Assembly: GCA_001970955.1 (NCBI GenBank)
Contig: MPUH01001051.1
Location: 1 to 25,191, forward strand
DNA: 25,191 nt
DNA from: Stentor coeruleus
Lineage: Eukaryota > Ciliophora > Heterotrichea > Heterotrichida > Stentoridae
Reading direction: 5' to 3'
Part shown: piece after piece, positions 9,576-18,361 of the stretch
Position numbering within the stretch: the stretch's first letter is position 1
Layout of the letters: every line of letters starts with the position of its first letter
Notes under the pieces: generated by a model
The model's database searches: none
Seen by the model: only the letters and a program-made list of their open reading frames with translations
What the model was told of the DNA's origin: nothing
Program-made: the position numbers and the translations under genes

Positions 9576-11225
9576 ATGGGAAATACATCAACAAATAGTG
9601 TAGTTCCAGAAATGTCTATTTCAGTATTGCCTTTTATAAACTACCTCAATCGTAAAGAGTCTTTTGTTTTGAATATAACTCAACAAAAAACCCAAAAGTT
9701 TCGATTCTCCCCAAAGCTTGAATTTTATGAAGATTCAGCATTAGGGTATATAAACGACACTACTGTTATTATTGCAGGAGGAACAAATTCTAAAGGAAAA
9801 CTTAGCAAAAAATGCTACTTAATCGACCTAAGTTTAATGACTATAAAAAAAATCAGTTCTTTACCTATAAATAGTAAACTTGGTACAATTAATTTATACA
9901 AAGATTTAGTTTACTATGCAGGTGGGGTTACAGAATGTTTGGAGCTTCAAAAAACCAAAAGGTCTAAAGAAGGAAGCCCTTTGATGAGATATAGTTTAAT
10001 TGATGATATTTGGGAGGTGTTTAGTCATCAACCACAATCAGTTGATTTAAGCAATATAAATGCAGAAATCTTACCTATATATTGGGTTGAAGATTTGATA
10101 TATTCTGGAACTTTTTTGTTAGGGTGTAAGATATATTATTATGGAGGGTTTTTACTTACGCCTGAAGAAACTCCGAACAGATATGTATTTTCTGTAGTTT
10201 TAGATTCTGATAGTTATGATTTTAGTATTGAACCCTATGAATTCCCTTTGTTTCTTAAAAGCCCTATATCAAGTTCTAATTGCAATCAAGCTTTTATATG
10301 CAATGGAATGTCGATATTGGATAAACCAAATTTGTCTTGTTATATTTTTACTGAAAAAAAAGGATTTACAGAAATTACTTCACCTGATATTTATAGCAAA
10401 GATAACTATCCTCCAAAAGTTACAGATGAATATATTATAGCTGTAGCATTCCCAAAGTTTGCAATAAAATTCAAAAACTCTCAAGGCTGGATGAACTTCA
10501 ACGTATCTCTAAATTTACGTCTCCGTTCTCCATCTATAATCATATCAGAGAAGCTCAACACATCAAGCAACTCGAAATTTCCCCTTCTTCACAAAGGAAC
10601 CATTGGTAAAAAAAGTAACTCAATTTTAGCAATAAGCCAATCACATTCACAATTAAGTTTCTCTACAAAAAATACAAAATCTTTTGTAAATTCAATCAAA
10701 CTCCGTTTAGCCATGTCAAGTCCTGAGCATGAAATTGAAGAAGAACTTAATAATTCACTTGAAACAAAACGTAAAGATTTAAATGTAAAATATGCTAATT
10801 CATTGTTAGTATCTGATGAACTGCAAATGACTATGATTGTTGGACATAAAAATGATGGATATATTAAAATACAAAGAAAAAAAGCAGTAAAATTTGTTAA
10901 AGTTGTTGTAAAAGTATTAGAAAATAAAGAAATTAACCCTTTGGAATTTAGTAAGCTATCATATAGTTTGGGGTTTAAAAGCATTGTAAGTGTGAATGAT
11001 ATTCAAAAATCTTTAAATCAATTTTTGGTAAGTAAAACTTTCGAATATAAAAAAGTGCGAAAACTCTTGGATATACTCTATAAAATATTAGAAACTTCAA
11101 AAAGTTCTAAAGAGAGATTTGATGAAATATCATTTTTGCTAGATATTCCTTTGAATGCTAAGAAAATAGATAAAGAGAAGTGCATTTTACTATTGACTAG
11201 AGCTATAAAATCATTAAATTCATAA
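9576..11225 (+). CDS. Kelch-repeat protein with N-myristoylation start (paralogue B)
   Basis: 549 residues, a clear full-length paralogue of the minus-strand neighbour. It begins Met-Gly-Asn-Thr-Ser-Thr; Gly2 with Thr6 is a good myristoylation signal, but the Cys4 of paralogue A is missing, so the double anchor is not kept. Kelch turns are seen at VIIAGGT (64-70), VYYAGG (112-117) and IYYYGG (near 186-191), with a fourth, weakened to FICNGM, near 239. The shared NSKGKL segment, the SSLPINSKLG segment near 94-103 and (V/I)KLR(M/L)A(L/M)SSPE tie the pair together. The C-terminal 110 residues (LSYSLGFKSIV onward) match the unrecognised helical module of paralogue A. It is probably an interaction scaffold at a membrane; the partner is unknown. 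It ends with TAA. Confidence 0.87.
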   Translation: MGNTSTNSVVPEMSISVLPFINYLNRKESFVLNITQQKTQKFRFSPKLEFYEDSALGYINDTTVIIAGGTNSKGKLSKKCYLIDLSLMTIKKISSLPINSKLGTINLYKDLVYYAGGVTECLELQKTKRSKEGSPLMRYSLIDDIWEVFSHQPQSVDLSNINAEILPIYWVEDLIYSGTFLLGCKIYYYGGFLLTPEETPNRYVFSVVLDSDSYDFSIEPYEFPLFLKSPISSSNCNQAFICNGMSILDKPNLSCYIFTEKKGFTEITSPDIYSKDNYPPKVTDEYIIAVAFPKFAIKFKNSQGWMNFNVSLNLRLRSPSIIISEKLNTSSNSKFPLLHKGTIGKKSNSILAISQSHSQLSFSTKNTKSFVNSIKLRLAMSSPEHEIEEELNNSLETKRKDLNVKYANSLLVSDELQMTMIVGHKNDGYIKIQRKKAVKFVKVVVKVLENKEINPLEFSKLSYSLGFKSIVSVNDIQKSLNQFLVSKTFEYKKVRKLLDILYKILETSKSSKERFDEISFLLDIPLNAKKIDKEKCILLLTRAIKSLNS

Positions 11226-11528
11226 GGATTTTAAATTAATAACCTTCTATATAACTTAATGATATCAATTAAAATATTATCTTAACTACAACGCTATATC
11301 ACATAATCAAACATATTTATCTATATTATATTTTTCTATATAAATATATAATCCACATATATAATAAAAATCAAATAAAACCTTAGTCTAACTTTTTCTA
11401 GATTCCTCCAAAACACATAAACTTTATCCTTTTCATCACTTTGTGAATTGCTATTCAATTATCAATCAATTCCAATTAAAATCTATCATAAATATGATAT
11501 AAAATGTTTATTATAAAAAGATTTTTTA

Positions 11529-11671
11529 CATGCAAAAATCTTAAAATTAACAATTTTTATAACACTCATCCAGGCCCAAACTCTATTTTTATTTGCATCG
11601 CATGCAAAAATCTTAAAATTAACAATTTTTATAACACTTATCCAGGCCCAAACTCTATTTTTATTTGCATC
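11529..11671. repeat. Two-copy direct repeat, 72-bp unit
   Basis: 11529-11600 is repeated at 11601-11671 with one C-to-T difference (11567 against 11639). The sequence is unrelated to the other 72-bp repeat at 7084. Confidence 0.94.
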
Positions 11672-11702
11672 AGAAATTATATTAAAATTTTCATAAAATA
11701 AT

Positions 11703-11804
11703 CCAACCTCACAAAACACAACATCAAAAGTCACAAAATGATAAAATAATAAACCAACCTCACAAAACACAACATCAAAAGTCACAAAATGATAAAATAA
11801 TAAA
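11703..11804. repeat. Perfect two-copy direct repeat, 51-bp unit
   Basis: 11703-11753 is repeated exactly at 11754-11804. It is A/C-rich and non-coding, about 150 bases before the start of the next gene. Confidence 0.95.
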
Positions 11805-11956
11805 ATTACCTCAACTTTTACACAAAACTTTATCCTAAACACAAAATTCCTAAAATTCCAAACACCCTCAACTCAAAAGCCCTAAAATTCATCTCTCATT
11901 ACACCTAAAAAAAAAAAACTAAAATGTCGCTATAACTCATAAATATATACAAGTTA

Positions 11957-12598
11957 ATGAAAAACATAAAAAAAGCCCAGCCGCTTTTCCTCCCAACATT
12001 CCCAATAAAATCCACTCCAAAATCCAAGCAAAAACCTCGCAAAACCGCAGAAATCCCATACAACATAAAAATTTCAGAAAAAATGTGCAAAGAACTCAGC
12101 ATAAGAATAGTTACCTCATGTGACAATTCCCCAAATATATCATATCGAAACCAAAACAATTTCTGTGAATTAAACTCATTAATAATGACACCAATACGCT
12201 TAACAAACCTCGAAATTTCCTTACCGAATTTTTCAGCTTCAAACAGTCCGAAAATCAAAAACAAAAGAATAAATACAATGGCAAGTCGAAGAAAATCAAT
12301 TGATTGTAAAATTTATACAAGATATTCAACAAATATTCCTGCGGAAATCATAACAACAAGATGTTCTACAAGTTTAAATAGTACAAAACCAAAATTAGAA
12401 GAGATGAGGAAAAAAGAGGCTAAGTTTTTTTGTAGGTCAGAACAGTTTTCTTATGGTTTGAGTAGGGATAAGGTTAATGATAGTTTGAGGATTTGCTTGC
12501 CTGGGTATGGAAAAACTGATATAGGGAGGATTTTAGAAAGTGATAGTGCGTCGCAGACTGTTTATTCACCGATTTATACAAATAATTGTGATTTTTAA
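11957..12598 (+). CDS. Basic Ser/Lys-rich protein, unrecognised
   Basis: 213 residues, family not recognised. Lys, Ser, Asn and Thr dominate and hydrophobic stretches are short, so most of the chain is probably disordered. A candidate basophilic phosphorylation site, SRRKS, lies near residues 109-113. The C-terminal 45 residues (SYGLSRDKVNDSLRICLPGYGKTDIG) look more ordered. The frame is supported by its length, by a start straight after a TATA-like A/C-rich leader, and by a stop (TAA) at the point where flanking DNA turns G/T-rich. Base use changes along the gene: C exceeds G 44 to 16 in the first 164 bases, and G exceeds C 45 to 15 in the last 178. That gradient is discussed as a finding. 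Function unknown. Confidence 0.7.
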   Translation: MKNIKKAQPLFLPTFPIKSTPKSKQKPRKTAEIPYNIKISEKMCKELSIRIVTSCDNSPNISYRNQNNFCELNSLIMTPIRLTNLEISLPNFSASNSPKIKNKRINTMASRRKSIDCKIYTRYSTNIPAEIITTRCSTSLNSTKPKLEEMRKKEAKFFCRSEQFSYGLSRDKVNDSLRICLPGYGKTDIGRILESDSASQTVYSPIYTNNCDF

Positions 12599-13287
12599 GA
12601 GTTTTTTTTTTGAGGATAGGATTTTTAGCAGTTGAGTTTATAATAGGATAAGGTTTATGATGTTGTGGGCCGCTTTTTGGGTTTTAGATGGGGATGATAA
12701 ATAGGTTTTGTATGTTTTGGGATTTGAAGAAAGAAAAATGGGTTGGGATGTATGAGTTTGGGTTTTTAAGATTTTTTTGTATGAAGATAATTTAGTTTAT
12801 GTTATGATTGGTAATTTTTGGATTCAGGTATAGGTTTTTTGGATTTTTGATGTTGTTGAAGTATGTTAAAAAAATAGGATTGTGTGTGTAAAAAGATGTG
12901 ATATGTAGATTAGAGGATATAAAAATCCAACAGGAAAATTTCCATAATTTTTTACAACTAAATCCTTTTCCCTTTACAAAAAAAAACATCAACATTATTG
13001 AAAACTCTCAATTCCACAATAAATATTTCCAATCACAATATCATCAATTAATAAACTTGCTTATCTCCACCCTTCTCTCTCTTAAACGCTTATTTCATAA
13101 TCTCCCTATACATAAAAAAATCATAAAATCCCAATCCTCAGAACCAAAAAAAATTTCTATCTTCACAACCTCATAAAAACAAGAAAAAAATCATATAATC
13201 CAAACATAATTTTTTACAACACAGAATTAACCAGAGAAAATTCATTAAATTACTATAATAAATCTTAACAGAATCAAAAAAGTCCAA
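12599..13287. other. Intergenic with an abrupt strand-composition switch near 12900-12920
   Basis: Between two plus-strand genes. Bases 12599-12900 contain 85 G and 5 C by hand count; bases 12921-13287 contain 81 C and 12 G. The change happens within about 20 bases. The open frames at 12792-12995 (minus) and 12898-13176 (plus) sit in these skewed blocks, which lack stop codons for compositional reasons, and I do not regard them as genes. The switch may mark the boundary between the 3' end of one transcript and the promoter of the next (inference). Confidence 0.7.
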
Positions 13288-14136
13288 ATGAGCAAGCAAT
13301 CATTATCATCCTCAAAAAATCTAATATCGCATAAACCCTGCAAATCTTATATCGACATAAAAAGAACCTTTAAACTTGACGATGAGATTTTTAATAGTTC
13401 ATGCACTTTAGAAGCAAAGAAAAAAACCCCTATTTTCCCTAAGAATGACTTATACAAAACACAAGAAAGCTATGAGACTTTATTTACTGATCCATCTGAA
13501 GCTATTGATTATAAGCCTAAAAATTTTAAACTAAATTTAAAGCTTGATAAAAGGAATAAAGAATGCAAAATATTGAAAAAACGCGCTGAAGATGAGTGTA
13601 GCATGCATGAAATACTCAGCGAACAAGATGAAATTATAAGAATCCAATGCGATATTATAGAAAGGTTAAAATCTAAAAACAGGAATCTAAAGAAAATCAT
13701 CCAGAAACAAGAAAAAATGCTGGAGGAGATGAAAAATACAATAAAAGATGAAAGGTTTGAAAGAGATTGGATAGAAGAACAAATGAAAATTGTTAAAGAA
13801 AAAAGTAAGCATTTGATTAAGGAAAACAATAATTCTACACAAAGCAATGAGAAAATTATAAGAAGATGTGTAGAGTTAGAAGCTTATATAGTAGAGATGG
13901 GTTCAGATGAAGAAAAATGTAAAGGAAAAAATTTTGTTATGAATAGTATTATTGATCAGTATGAAGGGATTCGTAAAGAAAACAAGTTGTTAAATGAAAA
14001 GTGCAAGGAAATTTCAGAAAAATTTATAGCTTTGGAGCTGGAAAACAAATTTTTTAAACTTCAGGAAAAAAAAATGAATAAAAAGATAGAAATGCTGTTA
14101 GAAAATCGTGATACGAAATCAGTTTGGAAGGGTTAA
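13288..14136 (+). CDS. Coiled-coil protein, unrecognised
   Basis: 282 residues. Residues 1-90 are Ser/Lys-rich and probably flexible. From about 90 to the end the chain is Lys/Glu-rich with hydrophobic residues at heptad spacing (stretches such as EIIRIQCDIIERLKSKN and KIIQKQEKMLEEMK), giving a long predicted coiled coil with a short break near residues 185-215. No catalytic or membrane motif is visible. In ciliates such proteins are often basal-body or cortical cytoskeleton parts, but that cannot be shown here. The start is the first ATG after a G-poor leader. It ends with TAA. Confidence 0.8.
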   Translation: MSKQSLSSSKNLISHKPCKSYIDIKRTFKLDDEIFNSSCTLEAKKKTPIFPKNDLYKTQESYETLFTDPSEAIDYKPKNFKLNLKLDKRNKECKILKKRAEDECSMHEILSEQDEIIRIQCDIIERLKSKNRNLKKIIQKQEKMLEEMKNTIKDERFERDWIEEQMKIVKEKSKHLIKENNNSTQSNEKIIRRCVELEAYIVEMGSDEEKCKGKNFVMNSIIDQYEGIRKENKLLNEKCKEISEKFIALELENKFFKLQEKKMNKKIEMLLENRDTKSVWKG

Positions 14137-14343
14137 TTAATTATTATGATTTAACTGCTGACCTAAATAGTATATTGTAAAGATGTATGGATATTATAAT
14201 ATAATATTATATATTTAATAAGCCATGAAGCACTAAGGTACAAAAAAACCTAATGCCACAAAAAAAACTATAAATATCATAAACACTAGAAATACTATCA
14301 TAACAACTATCAAAAAATAAAATTTCCACATAACCCTTAATCC

Positions 14344-14418
14344 TTTAGGGTGTTAAAAAATCATCACAAACTTAAAAAACCCTTCTCCTCTCAATACAAA
14401 AATTCCTAACACCCTAAA
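14344..14418. repeat. 12-bp inverted repeat with telomere-like sequence
   Basis: 14344-14355 (TTTAGGGTGTTA) and 14407-14418 (TAACACCCTAAA) are perfect reverse complements around a 51-base loop. A third partial copy, TAACACCCTA, is at 14481-14490. The right arm read from 14405, CCTAACACCCTAA, matches 13 bases of a CCCTAACA tandem array. Confidence 0.8.
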
Positions 14419-14490
14419 CAAACTATTTAAAAAATCATCACAAACTTAAAAAACCCTTCTCCTCTCAATACAAAAATTCCTAACACCCTA
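14353..14490. repeat. Two-copy direct repeat, 64 bp, 74-bp period
   Basis: 14353-14416 is repeated exactly at 14427-14490, with 10 unique bases between. The copies end in the telomere-like TAACACCCTA. Confidence 0.94.
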
Positions 14491-14604
14491 TCCTCAAAGA
14501 AATTTAAAAATCGCTCCTAAACTCCATATTTTTAACTAAACTTCTTCATCCTCAAAGAAATTTAAAAATCGCTCCTAAACTCCATATTTTTAACTAAACT
14601 TCTT
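14490..14604. repeat. Two-copy direct repeat, 57 bp, 58-bp period
   Basis: 14490-14546 is repeated exactly at 14548-14604. It starts where the previous duplication ends, so two independent duplications abut. Confidence 0.94.
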
Positions 14605-14723
14605 ATCATTACAACCAGATTCTTACACCCAAATCCTTTATAAACCCTACAAAACCCATCCTCCTACTTTAAATCATCTCATATCAAAGCTAAACATTCA
14701 TAAACTTTCGCTAATATTTAAAT

Positions 14724-15155
14724 ATGCAAAAATCAGGATCGACAGAAGAGTTATTTTCAATTTTAGACAACCAAAAAGAACGCATAAAACTCATGCAAGA
14801 ACAAGCTATTCATAACAACAAATCATTAGAAAATTATCTATTAAAACAAGCAAAAACCCCGATTAGTAAATCTATTATCGAAAAAACTAAATTCCCTTTA
14901 CACAGTTCTCAAACAAAACAAACAATATCAAGAGTTTTCAAACTTTTAGATACATGGAAAATAACACAAGCTACTGAAAATGCGGAGATAATAAATAATA
15001 TTGAAAAAGATATTGGAACTGTTGATTTGATTATTGATAAACTTTCAAAAGAAATTAGTAATCGTAAAATATATGGTAATAGGCCTCCATCACGTATACG
15101 AAATAGATTAAAAGAGTTAAATCAACAAGTTAAAAATAAAAGATTTAATAGCTAA
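14724..15155 (+). CDS. Small helical protein, unrecognised
   Basis: 143 residues, charged and mostly helical by composition. It has a Gln/Lys-rich N-terminal segment (about 10-45) and a conserved-looking centre (QTISRVFKLLDTWKITQATENAEIINNIEK, about 66-95), which could be an alpha-helical bundle or short coiled coil. The C-terminus is basic. There is no signal peptide, no membrane span and no motif I can name. Support for the gene is the open frame, a start after a TATA-containing A/C-rich leader, and the G/T-rich DNA after the TAA stop. Confidence 0.72.
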   Translation: MQKSGSTEELFSILDNQKERIKLMQEQAIHNNKSLENYLLKQAKTPISKSIIEKTKFPLHSSQTKQTISRVFKLLDTWKITQATENAEIINNIEKDIGTVDLIIDKLSKEISNRKIYGNRPPSRIRNRLKELNQQVKNKRFNS

Positions 15156-15711
15156 GATGATATTTTTATATGATAAAATTTAGTAATTTTAGTTGATTTT
15201 TAGGGATGAGATTGGAGTATTATGTTTATGATAGATTTATATGTTGTAAATATTGTAAAATTTTATCAAATGATATAGTAAACACAAATCTCTAAGGTTT
15301 TATCATCAAAAAATTAAATTAATCATTTTATAAGCATTTTTTAGTACAATTTTATAATGTCTATTATATTTCTTCCTATTTATTTTTAAATCAATTCTAA
15401 GTTCTTTTCAAGTCTTTAAACATATATACTTACACACAGTATCTAAAACATGAATTTTTTCCCATAAATACAAAAGGTCATACTTTATCAATTATTATCT
15501 CACATCAACAATCTTATTTGAATTCCTCTTATTTTTTATCAAACCAAACCCATATTTCTATATTTTTTATTAACAGTTCACATCTTTCTTTACCAAATTT
15601 TCTTTTTCTGTATTTTTTTTTAAACTACCGAATGCCGTTTTATATAATATATTTAATAATTGAACAAAATACCAATCAATCAATAACACTATCTATAATT
15701 AACAAAGGAAA
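15156..15711. other. Intergenic, 0.56 kb
   Basis: G/T-rich for the first 100 bases, then T/C-rich and G-poor. TATA-like TTTATATAATATATTTAA lies at about 15638-15655. A 69-codon frame at 15518-15727 overlaps the next start in another frame and has a hydrophobic, T-rich composition typical of chance. No gene or RNA is seen. Confidence 0.6.
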
Positions 15712-17175
15712 ATGGGTTGTACAATAAGTACCAAGTATCGGAAAAAAATCGACGAAAATTTCATAAGTAATGTAGATGAGATAAAAGTTGACCCAGGAAT
15801 TTTTATCAATGAAAATAAGAAAAAATTCCAAGACGTTTATCGTATTGGGAGTTATCTTGGTTCTGAATCACGTGGGGAAGTTAAAACATGTTTCCATAGA
15901 GAAACTGGACAAAAGCGTGCAGTGAAAATCTTAAAAAAAGACCTAATGGGATCTGAGAGTGAAAAAACTCTTCTTCTAAGAGAAATCTCAATCCTCAAGT
16001 CTTTAGACCACCCAAGCATAATTAGAACATTCGAGTTTTTTGAAGACATTAAACGCTTTTATTTAGTTATGGAATACTGTAGTGGAGGGGATCTTTTTAC
16101 AGAAATCCTCAAGCGCCAAAGTTTTTCCGAAGCTGATGCAGCGAAAATTTTCTATCAAATCCTCTCAGCAGTATCATATCTACATTCTAATGGGGTAATC
16201 CATTGCCTTTTAAGTCCAGAAAACATCCTCTTAGAAGAAAAACGTGATTCACTCCATATAAAAATAATCAACTTTGGTTCAGCAATCCTAAACACTGAAA
16301 AACTTTCATATTTGCCTATAAATGGTAAAGCTTATTATATGGCTCCAGAAATGTATGATGGAATCTGTACTGAAAAAAGTGATATGTGGAGTTGTGGGAT
16401 AATTTTATATATACTCTTATGTGGCCATCCTCCTTTTGATGGGGATAACGATGAGGAAATAATAAGTCTAGCTAAAAGGCTAAGAGTTTCTATGGAAGGT
16501 CGTTTATGGGAAAAAATATCATCAGCATCTAAAGAACTAATAGAAAAACTTATATGTAGTCCAAATTCTAGAATCTCAGCATCAGCATCATTAAAAAATG
16601 CATGGTTTGATGCTAAATTGCAAAAAACTATAGGAAAATGCCATATAATAGAAGCAATGCAGAATTTAAAAGAGTTTCATGCACCAAATAAACTTAAAGA
16701 TGCTATTGTTATGTTTGTTACTTCTCAATATACATCATTAAAAGAAACTAAAGAACTTAGTGAAATATTTTTAAGTCTTGACAAAAATGGAGATGGGAGG
16801 ATAAGTAAAGAAGAATTACTTGAAGCATATAAGAATAATATGGGAGAATGTGATGAAAATGAAGTTATTAGGATTATGAAAGAAGTTGATTCTGATAATA
16901 GTGGGTATATTGATTATACAGAATTTTTAAAAGCAAATATTGATACTAATAAATTACTATCGGATCAGAATTTAAAAATTGCGTTTTCATTGTTTGATTC
17001 GGATTGCAGTGGGAAAATATCAGCAGATGAGTTGAAAAAAGTTTTTCAAGGGGAAAAAACTAGTGATGATAGTGTTTGGATGGAAGTTGTTAAGTCTATT
17101 GATATTAATGGAGATGGGGAGATTGACTTGGAGGAATTTAAAGCTTTGGTTAACTTGAATTTGAAGTGTTTTTAA
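15712..17175 (+). CDS. CDPK-type protein with inactive kinase domain and four EF-hands (predicted pseudokinase)
   Basis: 487 residues with the full CDPK layout. It starts Met-Gly-Cys (Gly2 myristoylation, Cys3 palmitoylation likely). The protein kinase domain spans about 44-299, followed by a junction helix and four EF-hands. Kept kinase residues are Lys72, Glu91, Asn171 and APE 211-213. Lost ones are decisive: the catalytic HRD is His164-Cys165-Leu166, the catalytic-loop Lys is Ser168, and DFG is Asn187-Phe188-Gly189; the middle Gly of the Gly-rich loop is Glu52. Catalysis is therefore unlikely (inference from family knowledge). All four calcium loops look canonical: Asp357-Glu368, Asp393-Glu404, Asp429-Glu440 and Asp464-Glu475, so calcium sensing should remain. 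The reading frame is intact and codon use normal, so this is a gene, not a decayed relic. A role as a calcium-switched scaffold or a dominant regulator of active CDPKs is plausible. It ends with TAA. Confidence 0.95.
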   Translation: MGCTISTKYRKKIDENFISNVDEIKVDPGIFINENKKKFQDVYRIGSYLGSESRGEVKTCFHRETGQKRAVKILKKDLMGSESEKTLLLREISILKSLDHPSIIRTFEFFEDIKRFYLVMEYCSGGDLFTEILKRQSFSEADAAKIFYQILSAVSYLHSNGVIHCLLSPENILLEEKRDSLHIKIINFGSAILNTEKLSYLPINGKAYYMAPEMYDGICTEKSDMWSCGIILYILLCGHPPFDGDNDEEIISLAKRLRVSMEGRLWEKISSASKELIEKLICSPNSRISASASLKNAWFDAKLQKTIGKCHIIEAMQNLKEFHAPNKLKDAIVMFVTSQYTSLKETKELSEIFLSLDKNGDGRISKEELLEAYKNNMGECDENEVIRIMKEVDSDNSGYIDYTEFLKANIDTNKLLSDQNLKIAFSLFDSDCSGKISADELKKVFQGEKTSDDSVWMEVVKSIDINGDGEIDLEEFKALVNLNLKCF

Positions 17176-18361
17176 GTAATAATTATAATCTATTTCAAAG
17201 TTCTGGGATTTGATGGGTTTTTTGGATTTTGATGCTGTTTTTAATATGCTTTTGTGGGTTTTTTATTTGGTTTAGATTTTTTTTTTAGTTTTAAAAGAGA
17301 ATTTTATATGATTTCTTGTGAGGAAGTATGAGTAGATGATGTAGTTGGGTTTATTTTTTTTTTTATAGGTGGTGTAAAGATAAAATATAAGGAGAAGAGG
17401 TTTGATGAGAGATCAGAATGGAAGATGGTTGGTAATGAAGGGGGAATATGAGTTTAGTTTTCTATAACTTGTATAAAACTTTAAACATATCTTAATTCTC
17501 TCTTCAATATGCTTTATTAAAAGAATTCACTTTTATGCATCTAAATCTGGATTTCTTGAATTTGCCTAGTTTATTAAATTATTATTTTCTGGTTAAATTC
17601 AATGAAAATAGATTACAACTAAGCTACTTATCTATAAATTTCTTATTTATCCATATAGATAATATTGAAATTTTTCTTTTCTTTAAGTGTATTCATAATT
17701 TAATATTGCTTTAAATAAAATGAACTTATTCTTAATAACTCTGAGTATGTATTTCAAGATAAACTATATATAAAATTAGCCACTTGAATATCATATTGTC
17801 GATTTCTATAAAGATTTTGTATATTATTCAAATAGTTCAATAATAATTATTAAGTGTGAGGATTTTCTTAATTTGAAAAATGCTTTAAATGATTAAAAAC
17901 TCCAAATGAATAGCAATCGGTATTATATTGAAGGGAATCAAAAGTGATTATCCTTTTTTTTTGCATCTTGGACTTATATTGTTTCTTAAATAAAATCAAA
18001 TGGCAAGCTTATAGCACATATATGTCTACTTCATCAAAGCTATCAAAACCCTTCTATAAATCTCTTTGTTAAGCTATCACAAACTCTACTACCACAACTA
18101 CATCTTAGAACTACCTAAAACAATCTTTAAACTTTTTATAATATTTTTTTTCTGCCTATAAAATAAATCTTGAAATCAGCAGAATAACACAATTTTCTGC
18201 ATCAGAAAAACTAAAAACTTTAAGATTTTAAAACATAATAAACATATTTCTTTGAAATATCCGTTATAATAAAATATTAGTATTTTCTAACTTTTATCCC
18301 ATAAAACACCTATTAAATGCAAACAATAAAGTAAAATAATCAATATATAATAAATATTAAT
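17176..18361. other. Intergenic, 1.2 kb
   Basis: Bases 17176-17460 are strongly G/T-rich with very little C, as after other plus-strand genes. 17460-18000 is mixed AT-rich. From about 18000 the strand becomes C-richer and G-poor up to the kinase start at 18362, which directly follows AT-only DNA. I see no gene, RNA or repeat. Confidence 0.6.

Larger units (their letters stand above)
11226..11956. other. Intergenic, 0.7 kb, with two duplicated segments
   Basis: AT-rich at first, then strongly C-rich and G-poor: by hand count 62 C and 8 G in 11701-11956. It holds the 72-bp and 51-bp direct repeats listed separately. Short open frames on both strands here (for example 11504-11701 plus and 11486-11842 minus) are side effects of these repeats and of the skewed base composition. 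TATA-like ATAAATATATA lies just before the start at 11957. Confidence 0.6.
14137..14723. other. Intergenic, 0.6 kb, with nested repeats
   Basis: Almost the whole span 14341-14604 consists of duplicated or inverted segments, given as separate entries. The strand is C-rich and G-poor towards the next start. There is a TTTATAAA element about 85 bases before the ATG at 14724. No gene is seen. Confidence 0.6.

Noticed and set aside
11529..11804. Clustered repeats considered as a CRISPR-like or satellite array
   Set aside because: Each unit occurs only twice, units differ from one another, and there are no regular spacers. The genome is eukaryotic.
12898..13176. 92-codon plus-strand frame
   Set aside because: It occupies the C-rich, G-poor block upstream of 13288; same compositional explanation.
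15712..17175. CDPK-like gene considered as a decayed pseudogene
   Set aside because: The frame is unbroken, the EF-hands and fold residues are intact, and the substitutions are confined to catalytic positions, as in functional pseudokinases.
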